Shown here: positions 1 through 12,865 of the stretch, one piece after another | Layout of the letters: the number at the start of each line of letters is the position of its first letter | Position numbering within the stretch: position 1 is the first letter of the stretch | Source of the DNA: Spirodela intermedia | Lineage: Eukaryota > Streptophyta > Magnoliopsida > Alismatales > Araceae | Direction of reading: 5' to 3' | Length of the DNA: 64,000 nucleotides | Assembly (NCBI GenBank): GCA_902729315.2 | Contig: LR746267.1 | Span: 67,001 to 131,000 of the forward strand | Notes under the pieces: generated by a model | Told to the model about the DNA's origin: nothing | Database searches by the model: none | Seen by the model: the letters and a program-made list of their open reading frames with translations, nothing else | Position numbers and translations under genes: made by a program

Positions 1-53
1 CTACCATAATATTTGTTTGACTAAAGATACCTCTCCTGGTGCCCTCTGTGCAG

Positions 54-2199
54 CCAAAGACTGTAAATGCATTTCAAAGAGTAAAGGTTGATGCTGTCAA
101 GTTTGCTGATGATAGGCTTCAGGATAACTCCTATTGGGCGAAGGTACTGATCTATTGTTTTGACGTGGTCATTTAATAGATGGTTTCTTGGTTCTTGAGA
201 CTTTTAACACGCATTGTATTAGTCTTTTGTGACCTTTTTTTTTCTGTTTCTTTTCGTTTTTATCAGGCTGGTGCTGAAACCGGATATGGGGCAAAGGCCC
301 AGGAAATCCTTGGTCAAGTTAGAGGAAGGTAGTTTGCCAGTTTTTCTGATCTTCACTTCACATATGTAAATCACTCTCGAATCAGTTTAGTTACTAAAAA
401 ACCGTAGATTCTGGCTCCTAAACGTATCTTCTAAAAAATTTTAGCAACTAGCATTGGTGCTACCTTAAATATGGCCGATCGAATCTTGTTAGAATTTGGG
501 GTACTGAAATGGAAGAAAAGCATAGTAGTGTCAGATTTTGAAGATGGATTCTTGTTTTGGTGTTTGCTTGTCTCTTACCGAATTAATATGAGGCTGTTTT
601 ATGCATCTGCATGTTTTTAATCATATTTGCCTCGGTTTAATGATGGCCGATCAGTGGGGATACATGGTGCGGTGTACAGATATAGTTCGCATACTAGGTG
701 ATCTCTAGTTTGTCATTGTTTAGATCTAAATTATAGATCACTGGATAGTTATCATCCCCTGAATTTAACTGCCGCAATTTCCCACCAAATTAGGGGCAAA
801 CATGATATTATCTGACAATTAGAAAAAAAAACATGGGATTTGAGCTTTTTGACTTTCAGTGATCAATTTATTTTCTGTAAGAAATGCTGCAATTGGGAAT
901 GACATATATTTACAGTCATGTGAATTCTGGTGTAATTGATGTTTCAATCTTTGAAAGTTTGAAGTTGTGTCTTAATCATTTATGATGCTTATTTGACCTG
1001 TAAACGGTAGATTATTCTGAGTCTCATTCAATTGGTGATGTAGTGGTGAGCAAAGGATCTCAAACTCGGCTGTAAGATGACCCAAACAATACAAAATTGT
1101 GTTTCATCTCTGAAAAATAGGATGTTCTTAGGCTAAAGTATTGGTGTTGAGAGAGAATTGTCTGGCGTTTTAAACTTAATGTTGCCGTCATGTGCATTCT
1201 TTTCATGCGGTCTAGTGTACCTGGTATTTTGCGTCTGTGATAAGCTCCCAGTCAACTGTGCAGTGTTAGGCAGTCTGTATGTCCAAATCCTAAAACGAAA
1301 AACTTTGGATAGTTTGACCGAACATTAGCTGGCACGGTTGAACATACAACTGACCGGTCTTGGTATAAATTCAAGCGAAGAAAAACTTAAGAGATGATTC
1401 AGAATGGTTTAAGCTTGCCAACGGATTCAGACTAGGATAAAGGACAGCGTGTTAGTTTTTTGGTGGAAGCTTGCCATGAGCCTTCACAAAAGTGATTATC
1501 ATGCTGTAGAATTATTTCAGGATTACCAAGGGATCAACGAGGGTCACATCTCAGAGAAATGGTAATTAGAAAGACAGAAGTTACTGCCGTTTAAAACATG
1601 TTTTTCTGAAAAGGATCATGCGCTCGGCTGACGGAATCACTTTTCTGATGATGGGTTCCAAATGGACCTTTGCTTGTAACGACCTCTGAGCAATAAGGTG
1701 CAACGATTGTTTTTTTTATTTAATGAAATCAAAAATATCTTATATTTATCAATATTGCCTGTTTGTATTTCGCAGAGTATGGAAGTAGCACGAGTAAATT
1801 TTTCCCTTTATGGTTTGCATGTAGAGTGAAGTGATGAGTGTGCTTGGTATTTGTATTGTCTAGTAGATATTAGCACCGGTTTCATTCAACATAATGACCA
1901 AAGCTTCTCTGGTTGCGCTAAAATTACATATCTTGCGGCCAGATATTTGAATTTGGAATGATTCTTTCCCACTGATGGGATGCATTTTCTGCTCGAGATA
2001 TCCCTCATGCCCTCAGAGGCTAAAAGCATAAGCATTGTACTCTTTGTGGGGGCAGATCTCTGAATGTAGACGGCTGGTTTCTACTTGCAGGGATTTCAGA
2101 CATGAGAAGACCAAGAAGAAGCGTGGAAGCTACCGAGGAGGCCAGATCGACTTTCAATCCCATTCGGTAAAATTCCAGTACTCCGATGAAGATGAGTAG
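54..2199 (+). CDS. NOLC1/SRP40-like nucleolar protein, C-terminal exons (partial)
   Basis: Three exons, 54-143, 267-328 and 2091-2199, join in frame and end at TAG. The 5' part of the gene lies outside the window. The encoded tail of about 86 residues carries the conserved SRP40 C-terminal domain: a start like VNAFQRVKVD, the pair DNSYWAK, a GAKAQEILGQVRG segment and the hallmark RHEKTKKKRGSYRGG near the end. Proteins with this domain (human NOLC1/Nopp140, yeast Srp40) are acidic-serine nucleolar chaperones that bind snoRNPs and help pre-rRNA processing. The last intron (329-2090) is unusually long for this window, about 1.76 kb, and contains nothing recognisable. The acidic-serine repeat body expected upstream cannot be seen, so full length is unknown. 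Family assignment is confident from the tail alone. Confidence 0.85.
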
Positions 2200-3213
2200 C
2201 AGACCAGGAAAGACGCCATGACAGAGATTCCAAGTGGGGGCGGAATGCGTCTCCTAGGTTTGAACTATATATCTTGTTGAGTGTTGCTGGTGGAAAAGAT
2301 TTCATCAGATTTTGACTCCGAGGACCCACATTAGACCCCCCTTGATTTACTTTGTCTCTGGAGATTTTATGAATCTACCCCTCTTCTCCTTGGCACTCTC
2401 ACCTGCACACGCAGTGGATTCATCGAACTGTTGATCTCACGGACAGCGTAGGAAACTCTGACGAAGAAATGTTAGCGGCCCGAGAAACAGGAGCTCTACT
2501 ACAGCCCGAGATGCCTCATTTTAAGGGGTGATTATCTTTTTCTATTTTCTATAAATAAGACATAGATTTATTTATTTTTAGATTATGATGGACGACAAGA
2601 TTTGTCTTTCTCTTGATTCTATCTTATCTCTCTAGCAACTCTTTTTCTTTTTTCTTAGTTTCTATTTTTTCTTCTGCTGTAGATGAAATCTTTATAAAAG
2701 TAGATAAGAGCTTACTGTTGACTCTTCAATATGTGAGTGATCTAGAAGATGTTGAGATGTAGATTGAGGTATTTAGTAGAAGTTTTGTTCTTATCAAGAT
2801 TTCTAATAATTTGATAATTTTTCTTTTATTTGTTCTCATTGATATTCAGAAATTGAATTTCTACTATTATTATTGAGATGTACATATTTATTCTTACATA
2901 AATATGTTTTGGGTTGACCTCTGTTAATAATTATCTACAAAATAAATTGTCGTCCTTTATAGTAAAAAGAGTGAGATTAATGTCAGTCCTATATGTCTAA
3001 ATTAATATTGAAACTTTCCCTCGTTACTATGAAGGTCTCTGGCAACCAGCTACTATATATCCCGTGATTGGGAGAGAACATGGGAAACTAAAGAGGCTGG
3101 AGAAAGATGATCACACTCTTTTTTTTTTTGCCAACAAGTGATGTGAAATATTTAACAAGAGAGAATTTTGAAGTCATCTCGTAGATGGGCATTACCAAGG
3201 AACTAAGACTCTC

Positions 3214-4500
3214 TCAACTAACTAAAGGGGCATGGAGAACCCACAATGGTGTTATTTGCATAACAATAGAACGGTGGAAATATCCATAGTAGACGAATTA
3301 AACGTCTCACCTGCTCAAGTCTGGAAGTGTCCAAAGTACCAAACACAAGACAATGAAGATGACAAGATTCAATACAAAATAAAAAAACACTAGGAAGTGA
3401 TACACTAAGATTTACGGAAGAGCTAGAGATTTTTCTTCGGTGGAAGACCAAATGGAAAGAGAGCCTTACAGAATGTCTTAATCTCTATACTATACTCCGT
3501 GATGAATCTCTTCCTTTTCAAGAAGAAAAGAAAGTACCGATTTGGAATAAGAAAAATCCTACCTTCTTCTTCTTCTCTATACTAATCCTGGAGTTTGTGA
3601 AGAATCATCAAATGAGCCCTAATGGGCTCTAGCGGCCTCTTTGGCTTGAATGCAGATCCAACTCCACAGTGAGTTGCCAGTGAGTCTCGAGGTAGTGCTC
3701 CCTAGAAAGAAATCTGGTTTAAGGAGAATAATCGACTAGTCTCCACATGTTTTCCCTATCCCAAGATAAGAATAAGTTTAAGTCGTTCTGTTGGAGTTCT
3801 AATTCGTGATTCTATTGTGAGAGAGAATATTGTGAAAGTCTGAGGGCGATCTGGGAAATGTCTTCACGGTTCTCTCCGTATTTAAATGGTGTGATATGGT
3901 ATCATCGAAGCTTGAGAAGGTTTTACACCGTTCCTCCCCTGTCCTCCGTATGACAGAATAAACCATTCTTTTTTCCATCACTCCCTCTCTTTCCTCCTTT
4001 AAATCTTAGTTTCCGACGTAATCTCCTTAAAATCATAGTTTCAGAAATCGTTTCCGACACGTTCCTTTTGTGTGCGTTGTGCGAGCATTCTGTGCTGCTG
4101 CACAGAACGTTGTGTGTTGAACTGTTAGACGATCCTCTTTTCCTGCTTTTTTCTCTCTCTATATCTCGTTAGTGTATGTTGCATTGAAAAGACATGGAGA
4201 ACTCTCCGCGATGTTGTTTAAAAAATAGAATGGTACGAATACCCACATAGGACGATGATAAAAAATATCCAAGGCCAGATTAGATACAAAAGAAAAAGCA
4301 GTAAGAAGTGGTATGACGAAATTTACACCATAAAGAGATATCATCCTACCTCCATGGAGGCAGCTAGATATATTTCCTTGGTGGACGAACAAATGGAAAG
4401 AAAGCCTTACAAAAAAAAAATTCTCTGTACTTGAATCGATAATGAATGTGTTCCTATTCAAGAAGAAAACAAAATACCCAAATCAAAGAAATAGAAACCC
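3214..4500. repeat. Pair of diverged direct repeats, possible LTR-type relic
   Basis: Two segments of about 320 bp, roughly 3225-3560 and 4190-4500, align base by base along most of their length with many substitutions and small indels. Shared landmarks include catggagaac at the left, aaatggaaagaragcctta in the middle and ttcaagaagaaaa at the right. Between them, at about 3897, lies tggtatcatcgaag, which resembles the tggtatca start of plant retrotransposon primer-binding sites complementary to initiator tRNA-Met. The layout is compatible with a small non-coding LTR element, but exact ends, TG...CA termini and a target duplication were not resolved. Confidence 0.35.
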
Positions 4501-7092
4501 CACTTTCATCTAGCCCAACCCAACTTGTTTACAACCTCCTTACCTATCACATCTCACCATAACACTCACCCTTCTTCCAAACCCACCCCTCCTTTATGTA
4601 GAGGAAGAGGAGGTCAGGGAAGACGAAGGAGAGATAGAGGGAGAGGTTGTAACACATGAGAACCCATTATAATTGATACGGGTGTGTTTAAACGAATGAG
4701 GATCTATTATACTGCCCCCTTCTCTCTCGGGCCATTGTAATTACTGGGATAATGAGTTTAATGTTCATAACTAAGTTGAAAGATATATAAAATTAAAAAT
4801 TAAATGAATAATGTGAAGTAACATTAATATTTTTTAGCTGTTTAATTTTTTTTAAAGCCCCAAATGAAGAAATTAGACATCAGAAAACGTATAGACATCA
4901 AACTAAGTCAAAAAAAAAAAAGCTAAAGATTTGGATTTAGAAAAAAAAAAAGGATAATAGAAAGTGTGTCAACCCAAAAAAAGAATGTGTCATTCATTTA
5001 ATCAATATGTCAACACACCTTAAAAGAGAGACAAGCGTGTCGTCCCATCACTGGTTAGAAGAGAAAGGATGATGATGCCTTGGACAAAGCATGTTTTCAG
5101 ATGACACCTCTACGACAAGCGTGTCGTCCCATCACCTTAAAAGCATGTTCTCAGTGCCTGCTCCTATGAGTTAAAAGCTCCCTCCATCTTGAGATCTCTT
5201 TATGTGATTTAATTCCATTCAATGTATGAAAACACTCTGAGGAGTGGTTTTAGTGCGGGCAGAAAGGCAAGTTAATACTTTTGCATCCAGCGTGAGGAGG
5301 CAGACATGAGAAATCCGTCGTGAAGTTCAGCTGGAATCATCAGGGAGAAAATAATAGAAACCCAAGCTATGTAGCCCAAGAGAAGGCCAAACACTACAAA
5401 ACAATTTCTAATTTATTATGTCAATCCACATAATCCTATGTTGACCCATAATATATTATTTGTCAGCTTGAATAACACCAAACTTTGTAGAAATAACTAA
5501 AAATGAATTAAAAGTCCCTAAAATGTCCCGCTCCCCCACCTATTGGTATATTTGGTGGCCTACTAGGGAACCAACAGTATCATCCCAGTAATTTCACTAA
5601 TCAATGACACCATGGTTGCTCTGTCACCTGCTAACAGCAACTTGTGGAAGTGTTTCATGGGCTATCTTCTTGCCGTGCCAAGATGGATAGGGAAGAAGAC
5701 ATCCTTCCCCTCTTGTTGAAGATATGATCACATCAGAGAAAAAAATTGGGGGAGGCCAAATTCGACAGGACAGGGGCAAATAAATGGTAGTGCCCTCTTG
5801 TCTTATTTAGTTCGATGGTTGCAACATCATCTTTCGTAATTATGTTGCCTTAAAGATATTTCCATTGATGTGTGAAGTCAACATGAGTATCACTAGGAAG
5901 TATGCGTATTTCAAGTAGGGTCTGCCATTTCCTCATTTGTGAGTATTTTTGTCTTTGGTAAGATTCTCTAACTGAATTTTTTTTATCAGGTTATTGACGA
6001 AGGAATGAAGCCACTGAGAATTATGATTCATGCACGTTAAGAGGAGATGGAGTTTAAGCATAAACGAACCTTGAGAGGATATGGGAGGCATCGCTGCTTT
6101 CCCTCGTATTTTTTCTCCTGTTGGGGATTCCGACCAAAATTACTGTCTTCCCTATCATATTCCACATTGCTTATCATTTGTTGTTGGCCACTAAATGCAT
6201 CTCGTGCAGAGATACAAGTCTATGCGTGATCAGCCCACACTCTGACATCCTTGCATGCACTTCTTCCGTGCCGACGCATGCCTAGATTTTGGCTGTTATA
6301 CAATGAATCATGATCATCCAAGGCGAGGTTAGGGACAGAGAAGCTGGTATGTGAAAAGGCTTACATCCAGAGTCACGTCCAGAATTAGCCAAACCAACTC
6401 GGGAGGCAAGTTTGCGTAAGTGGGCATGAGACAGTCGAATTCTTGTTGACTGATGCAGTGCCCTGCACGGTTAGAACACGCGGTTTATGAATCTCCGTCA
6501 TAATCCCACTGTCGAAAGTTCTCCTCCGGAAATTCAAAGCCGGCAGTAATGCAGAGATTGATCGGTCCCAGTCATGTCTGACCTGCTCTTTATGCCCCAA
6601 ACGTAGGAGAAAAGTGGCCCTTGGATTCTGAGCTTGTCGGAAGCTGCATGGGCTATTCCTCTGTAAGGACAAATTAACAGGGAGCAACTTTCAGATCATA
6701 ATAACAGACAAGAACTGGCTGCCCGACGCAGGAGCTGGCCGACGGGAGTCGTCGCCCACCCATCTTGGACAAATGACGACAGTTCGCTGGGTTACGTTGA
6801 AGCTTTGGCGCAAATGGTTGATCTGCGTCTATGAGCTCCGCCCGTCAGAGAGGAGGGTCTCAAATTACACTGTCAGGTCCGTCGACCATACCCGCGCCTC
6901 CTCTCTCAGTAGCAAACCCCACAAAGTACGGAGGCTATTGGAGGTGTGGTGGGTGGTTCTGATGGTCGGGGACCCCTCCCGACGCGGCCATAAGAGACAG
7001 CCTCACCCCCCACATGGGCGGTTAGTGTTTGAGTTACCGTTATCATCCGCCCGATAGACGCGTGGGCCGCCGCAGCCGCCAGCCACATAATT

Positions 7093-7106
7093 CAGAGCGA
7101 GCGAGC

Positions 7107-7144
<38 letters not shown>

Positions 7145-7156
7145 CAGACAGAGAGA
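7093..7156. repeat. GA/GACA microsatellite
   Basis: Starts as a GAGC run, continues as a pure GA run and then an imperfect gacaga series. It lies in gene-free DNA. Confidence 0.85.
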
Positions 7157-7201
7157 ATCAGATGCGTAAGCTTGTTAACACCTTTCCCGGCCGCAAGATC
7201 C

Positions 7202-7302
7202 GTCGATATTATTGAGAGTCACCGCCTACTGGCTGTGGGGTGGATGATAAGGTCGACATTATTGATGAGTCACTGTCTACTGGCTGTGGGGTGGATGATA
7301 AG
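7202..7302. repeat. 50-bp tandem duplication
   Basis: Two head-to-tail units, 7202-7251 and 7252-7302, each start gtcgayattattga and end ctactggctgtggggtggat followed by gataag. They differ by a few substitutions and a one-base insertion, so the duplication is fairly recent. No coding function seen. Confidence 0.85.
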
Positions 7303-7610
7303 GACCGCCCACACCGACGAATTCCCATCGAAGACCACCTCTGGACTTGGAGGTGGGGTCTCTACACCATGATCTTCACGAGGAAAATTCATACCAGGCC
7401 TCGTAAAACAGATGTGTATCTGCCTGTAAGTACAGAAAATGACCCGGCAGGTCATATCCTCCCTGGCTGCACCATTCTCCCTCCCCCTTAGTTCCATGGA
7501 TTGGACCCTCGATTCGCCCGGACCCTCGATTCCCCCTTAAACCTAAGGAGAGGGGTTCTCCCGCCAGGAGACCGCTATGCCCTGACGCCGAAGTGAGACG
7601 CCGGAGAATC

Positions 7611-9436
7611 TCACCAGTAATCCTTGCAAGAGCAGAAACCCCCTTTGAAGTGGTGGAAGCGGCTCCTGTCCCTGACGACTACCTCCTGGTCGTAGACCTT
7701 GGACATGAGCTTGATCGCCAGGTGGCAGTCTTCGCAAACCCGCAGGTTCTTCACGATCCTGATGGTCGTTTCCGCGGTGGTCTTGAGCAGCGCGTAGGGC
7801 CAGCCGCTCGCTGTGGCTCAACGCAGTCTCCTTCTCTTCCTCTATATCCGCGAGAACGTCAGTCGCCCGCGCCGCGTATCCTTCACGCCTCAGACGCACG
7901 GCGATCTCCTCGAGAAAGCCGTATATCGCGTCGCTCTCTGGGTGTGACCGATCGCCCATCACGAACTCGTGCACATTATTTCCAAGCTCGACCACGGTGT
8001 GCCCAGGCGTCTTCTTCACTCCCCCCTTCACCAAGCTCCTCCTGATCCGGTGCACGTCCGCCCACCGCCTGTCGGAGGCGTAGAGGTTCGATAGCAGTAC
8101 GAAGTCACCGCTGTGGCCAGGGTCCAGCTGCTCCAGACGCGCCCAACCCGCCTCCCCAATGTCTGTACGCTTGTGCATGGCGCAGGCCCCCAGCAGAGTC
8201 CGCCACACAAACCGGGTTGGGCTCCATCGGCATCCCCAGGATGAAGCTGTAAGCCCGATCGACCAGGCCAGCTCGCCCGAGCAGATCGACCATGCAACCG
8301 AAATGCTCGATCTTCGGCGCTATGCCGTAATCCATCCTCATCCGGTCAAAGTAGCGGAACCCATCGTCCACCAGCCCACAGTGGATGCAGGCGTACATGA
8401 CGCCGACGAACGTGATCTCGATCGGGGAAAGGCCGGCCCTTCCCATGTCGCCAAACAGCCCTAAGGCCTCCTTCCCAAAGCCATTAACCGCCAGGCCCAC
8501 GATTAGGGACGTCCAAGAGACCGCGGACCTCGTGTGCACCATCTCGTCGAACACCTTCCTGGCGTCACCGATGGTCCCGGACTTGGCGTAGAGGTCGATG
8601 AGGGCGTTCCCCACGTGGGAATTCCTGTCTAGCCCAACTTTCCAGAGGTATACGTGGATCCTCCTACCGAGCACCAGCGTTCCCAGCTCTGCGCAGGCGG
8701 ATAGCAGGCTGACCATGGTGAAGCCATCCGGCTGCTCCTCGGTGCTCGGCGGTCTCGGCGCCATCATGTCTCTGTAGAGCGTCAGAGCCTCGTTTGGGCG
8801 GCCATTGATGGCGAAGCCGTGGATAATAGTGTTTCATGTCACCAGGTTCCGGACTGGCATTTCTTCAAACAGCTGGTGAGCGTGCTCGAAGAGGCCGCAG
8901 GCAGCATACAGGTGGAGCAGCGAGTTCTGGACGAACACCGACCCGGCGAGCCCGTCGTGGACGGCTCGGCCGTGGACGACCTCGCCGTCCCGGTCGTAGA
9001 GCAGTTTGTCGCAGGCCTTGAGGAGAAAGGGATACGTGTGTGTATCGGGCCAGAGGCCGGCTTCGAGCATGCGTGGGAGAAGCAGGGGGGCTGGACCGGG
9101 GCTGTCGGATTCCGCGTGAAGGCGAATCATGGTGTTGCAGGTGAAGACGGAGGGCCGGCAGATGCGACAGAAGACGCGTTCGGCATAGGCGACGAGAGGG
9201 GACGGGAGGCCGGCGAGGGCGAGAATCAGGTGCTTGCCCAGGTCGGCGCTCGAGACGGGTGCGCCGGAACGCAGGGCCCGGGCGTGTATTTGCTTGAGGG
9301 CGGAGAGGGAGGGGCGTGACTGCAAGAGGTCGAGGCACTTCCTCCGGGAGAAGGGCCAGGAGGAGCAGGAAGCGGAGAGGGGATCAGCGAGGACGGAGTC
9401 GAGGACCGGTGATCGGCCTGAGGGGGGGCGGCGCAT
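7611..9436 (-). pseudogene. PPR-DYW protein pseudogene (three disabling lesions)
   Basis: Reading leftward from ATG at 9436, the frame encodes a PLS-class pentatricopeptide protein. It opens with an ALKQIHARALRSG start and continues through repeats typical of land-plant organelle RNA-editing factors. Three breaks interrupt it. A TGA at 8831-8833 stands where the family has tryptophan (NLVT-stop-NTII). A one-base shift at about 8205 follows PMEPNPV. A second shift at about 7797 follows HSERLAL. Read across the breaks, homology continues through the E domain to a full DYW domain: an HSE...CEDCH zinc-site signature, RFHHFKGG and a terminal KDYW before TGA at 7611-7613. Intact relatives edit C to U in plastid or mitochondrial transcripts by binding RNA and deaminating it. 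Loss of the whole C-terminal catalytic part predicts a non-functional locus unless the breaks are assembly errors. Confidence 0.85.
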
Positions 9437-11378
9437 ATCGCCGCAACATCACCCGCGGCCTACGATGCTCGGAGACCGGCTGGAGGTCAAGCCAGGCCGG
9501 GGGAGGGTGGAGTGCAGGGGTGTTGATCAGTGGGTCCACAAAGTGGGGAAGCGGGCCCATAGGCAGAAGCAAAGCACGTCGAAAAATCAGGTGGCCAGTT
9601 CGTCAAAAAAGTTCATCGATTTGGCATTTTTTCTATGGAGGTACAGCTCAAGGTGGGTGGGACTGAACTTCTGATTCCGTCGACGTATTTTAAAAGAATA
9701 TAGCGTAGACTTGAAAACACCTCGAAAAAATCCATCAACCATGATGCAGGATGAATACGACTGATGCGGATGAAATGAGTACGGAACACAATGGGTAAAT
9801 AACAAGCCACGAAACTCGCACACGATCGCACACGATCGCCCTCCAAACAAGGAAATCGCAGCCCACTCGGCTGGTCTCGAGCCTGCACGGCTAGATCCGA
9901 TGGCGGTGGAAACACGTATAAGGAAAGACGGGATGAAATCAAAATACACGACCACCAGAGAGGGTTGAGAGGGGACCTTCGGCGTTTGCACGCCACAATA
10001 TTGACGTCCATGGCAGAGCAGAAGAGGACGAGCCCGTCGCGGATCCAACTACGCGTTTAGTTGGCGGGGGCTCAAGGGAGGAAGCTGTGCCCTTGCGGGG
10101 TTCGGGGCAGCGCCCCGAAACCTAAATCCGATGCTGGGCGGAGCAGGGCGCGCAGGGTGTGCGCGGTCGACGTGCAGGGTGGAAGGTTGGTGTGCAGGGC
10201 GAGTCGCAGTGGCGCATCCGCCAAGCGAGGGACGCGCGAGCGCTTGGGTAGGATGCACGGGACGCGTGAGCGCCCGCGGGAGGTTCGTACGCGGCGCGAT
10301 GCCGGCGCTCCGAGGGACGCTGATCGGCACGTTGCCGGGCACACGAGCGCTGACAGAGAGACCAGCCGGTGACGACAAACAGGGTTGACAAGAAGGTAGC
10401 GGGTTGAAAGGGGGACCCGCGCGACGGCGGCGGCTACAGGCAGCGGCGGTCACACGGATCCCTTAGGGCACGATCTCTCGTGTAAGAAAAGACTTATGAA
10501 GATCAAAGCCATTGTTCAATAGAAACCGTAGGCCTATTTATAGGCCTCGGGAGGAGAGAGAGGATTACAACCTGAAGTAAATGAAAGAAGGTCAAATATG
10601 AGTAAGTCCTAATAGAAATAGACGCCGGCGGCGACGTGGAGTGGCCTTGATGTCGTTTTCTTGACTGCGAGAGCGAAGTAGAGGAAAATCCACCGTGTAT
10701 TTTAGCCTGTACGATCATTCCAACGTCTCATCTCGGGCCTTGAAGGACTCGACCGGCGGACGATAGAAAGTGACGGCTTAAGCTGAACCAGGGGATGCTG
10801 TGTTAAGTATGCGCAGTGTGGAAGAAACTAGTGTGTATACGAACTATTCAGTCCACCCACATTTTACTTCAGTTCTTTCCCGGAGTAATCAAGGACGAGG
10901 CCAGTAAACATCCGCATTGGGTGCATCATTTGGCGAGGCAGGCCCAAGGACAACATGTCTTGGTGATGGGGACGGCTCGAGGAGCCTCCGACCAACTTCC
11001 ACATCGGTGCGCCCACCCAGCCCCGCCTGTTAGCTCACCACGACGGAGAATTATTTGGGCGCTCCATAACGGCGACTGAGAACCACGGCCGACAGGGGGA
11101 GGCAGATGATGGGCTTCTCTCTCGCCGGAAGTCGGCCGCAGAAGAAGGGGGACGCGACCGCAACGGTCACGAGTACCGAACACCGAGAGCTGTGGACTTC
11201 AACCGACGGAGCATGCAGTATCGAAGTTCCAGAGGGGAAGCCGGAGAGCTGAGGAGGCGATGAAGATTATCCCCAGTGACTTGAAGATTTCTTATATAGC
11301 GTGCAGGCTAACAAGGGGCATGTACCCAGCCCGTTATACATTTGAAGAAGAAATGGAGGAAACGCGGATGGAGAACGT
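9437..11378. other. Gene-free intergenic region, GC-rich in part
   Basis: About 10040-10450 is very GC-rich and therefore shows overlapping open frames in most frames, none with a recognisable domain. A minus-strand LTR-like promoter segment lies at 10450-10560. The right end includes the 3' UTR of the BAG gene. Confidence 0.55.
10450..10560 (-). repeat. Possible solo-LTR promoter segment
   Basis: On the minus strand the segment reads a core promoter (cctataaatagg), then about 30 bases later a stretch with attgaacaatggc and a run of T-rich sequence ending near acgagagatcgtgcc. This arrangement of TATA box, short leader and attgaacaa phrase is common at the U3/R/U5 boundary of plant LTR retrotransposons. 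No paired LTR, primer-binding site or coding region was found, so this is only a suggestion. Confidence 0.25.
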
Positions 11379-12865
11379 TCAATCGAAGAATTCCCAGGGG
11401 TTAGTGGTTGGATTTTCAAAAATCTCCCACTTGGTGCTGACGAACACTGGTTTCACCCTGTCATTCGACACCTTGAGTGCATCCAGTGTTTCCACAAACT
11501 TCTGCACCCTCTTGGCCTGCAAAGCGAATGAACACCAACATTTGTATCGGGGTGGAGGTCATGACGAAGTTCGTCCGCAGTCCAACAGTAGATTACCTGC
11601 AAAGTCTTCTTGAAGACGGCTTCCCCCTCGGCTGGAATGCCTTCCACTACGATGGCTTGCCTCATGAGCACCTCCACGAGCGTCGAGATTTGCTCATCGG
11701 CCACCTTCTTCCCCTTCGATATAGTCTCGTCGATTGCGGCAACCTTGAGCCTCACCACAGTGAAGTACATCATTCTCCGGCATCAAGGAGCCCTCCAAAT
11801 GGCAACAAATCCACGCCGAAGCATCTCACCTGGTCGCCGAGCTTATCGATTTCCATGGAGGTGTCGGAGATGGCGCGGTTGATGCTCTCCATTTTGGCCA
11901 TTCTCCGCCTCTCGAGGTACCGCCTCTCCACGCTCGAGACGTCCTCCATCAAGACAATTTTCGATCGGTTCTTCACGCCGCACGTGTCAAGGTACTCGCT
12001 GTTCCCCCTCTCCTTGGCCTTGTAGAGCAGCCTCTGGTCCGCCGGCTGCAGACCCGTATATCCGGCGAGAACCTTCTTCAGCTCTCCTGTTGGCACCCCA
12101 AATGTAATAACTACGTCAGCAGACAAGTTGCCTAATGTAGGGCTGCATCGCCGTTTACTGGGATCTACTAACGTGCAGAGCCACGGGAGACGAGCAGAAT
12201 GAAATTATGGTACTGGGTGAGGCCCCTGCCTCATGGTCAACAGACAGAGGGTGTGGTGAAGTTAGCTGAGGTTCCCTTGTCGACACACACAGGGTGTGCT
12301 GCGAGCGGATGGGACGGGCAGCTGAAAGAGAAGAGAAATGCCGCCGGCTCTGCCGAGAGAGAACACGAAAGCCTGGAATACTCTCTTTCTCTCTCTCTCG
12401 CTCCCCACATGACAGGACCTCTGATGAAGGAGATCTGTGATTCCAGGTGCTTGCGAATTACTCACCGAAGGTGACCTGGGAGCTGACGGAGACCTCGTGC
12501 CGTGCGGCGCCATACACCACCCTCACTCGCACAACAGTTGTCATCGACGCTGACGCTGCGGCGGGGGAATCGCCACTCGTCGAGCACCGCTTCTGCACCA
12601 GCATCCCCCCTGGCCGCCTCTCCCAGGCGACACTCTCCGCCGTTGCCTCGTCATCTCCAGAACCCTTCTTCCTCCACATCTTCTTGTTCCCGGAGGAATC
12701 GAAACCCTCGGGCTCCCCCTTGTCAGTTGCACTGCCCCCCCACCCCACTCCACTCCCTCCGGCGCGAGCCGCCGACGGTGCCCAGAGGCAGGTGGGGGCT
12801 TTAATACCCGCGGAGATATGACTCAGAGGGGGGGGAGCGGCAGCGGCATCCTCCGCATGGTCCAT
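11379..12865 (-). CDS. BAG-domain co-chaperone with N-terminal ubiquitin-like domain (BAG1-4 type)
   Basis: Four exons, 12466-12865, 11830-12086, 11597-11743 and 11379-11516, give about 313 residues with all frames preserved. The order is that of plant BAG1-BAG4: a variable N-terminus, the conserved WERRPGGMLVQKR block, a ubiquitin-like domain (VRVRVVYG to SKIVLMED, including GLQPADQRLLYKAKER) and a C-terminal BAG domain (about 120 residues from ISDTSMEIDKLGDQV through AKRVQKFVETLDALK). The tail is VSTKWEIFENP. These proteins bind the Hsp70 nucleotide-binding domain through the BAG helices and act in stress tolerance and cell death control. The start is uncertain: ATG at 12865 was chosen, ATG 12931 is in frame upstream, and a methionine before WRKKG would also give a family-like length. 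The gene is divergent from the phospholipase, sharing an upstream region of about 570 bp. Confidence 0.87.

Larger units (their letters stand above)
2200..7610. other. Gene-free intergenic region
   Basis: The first few hundred bases are probably the 3' UTR of the preceding gene. The rest is AT-rich to about 6.2 kb, then mixed. Short open frames on either strand have no recognisable domain. It holds a pair of diverged direct repeats (3.2-4.5 kb). A phrase containing acaagcgtgtcgtcccatca occurs twice, near 5031 and 5114. A GA/GACA microsatellite and a 50-bp tandem duplication lie just before the PPR pseudogene. Confidence 0.6.

Noticed and set aside
6047-6687. Small open frames at 6047-6229 (+) and 6385-6687 (-)
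   Set aside because: No domain, no splice partners and no codon bias; treated as chance frames in intergenic DNA.
8831-8833. Possibility that the TGA in the PPR gene is bypassed by RNA editing or recoding
   Set aside because: Nuclear plant mRNAs are not C-to-U edited in this way, editing would not turn TGA into TGG, and two further frameshifts remain.
10049-10453. Overlapping open frames of 85-134 codons in GC-rich DNA
   Set aside because: Several frames on both strands are open at once because stops are rare at this GC content; none has a domain.
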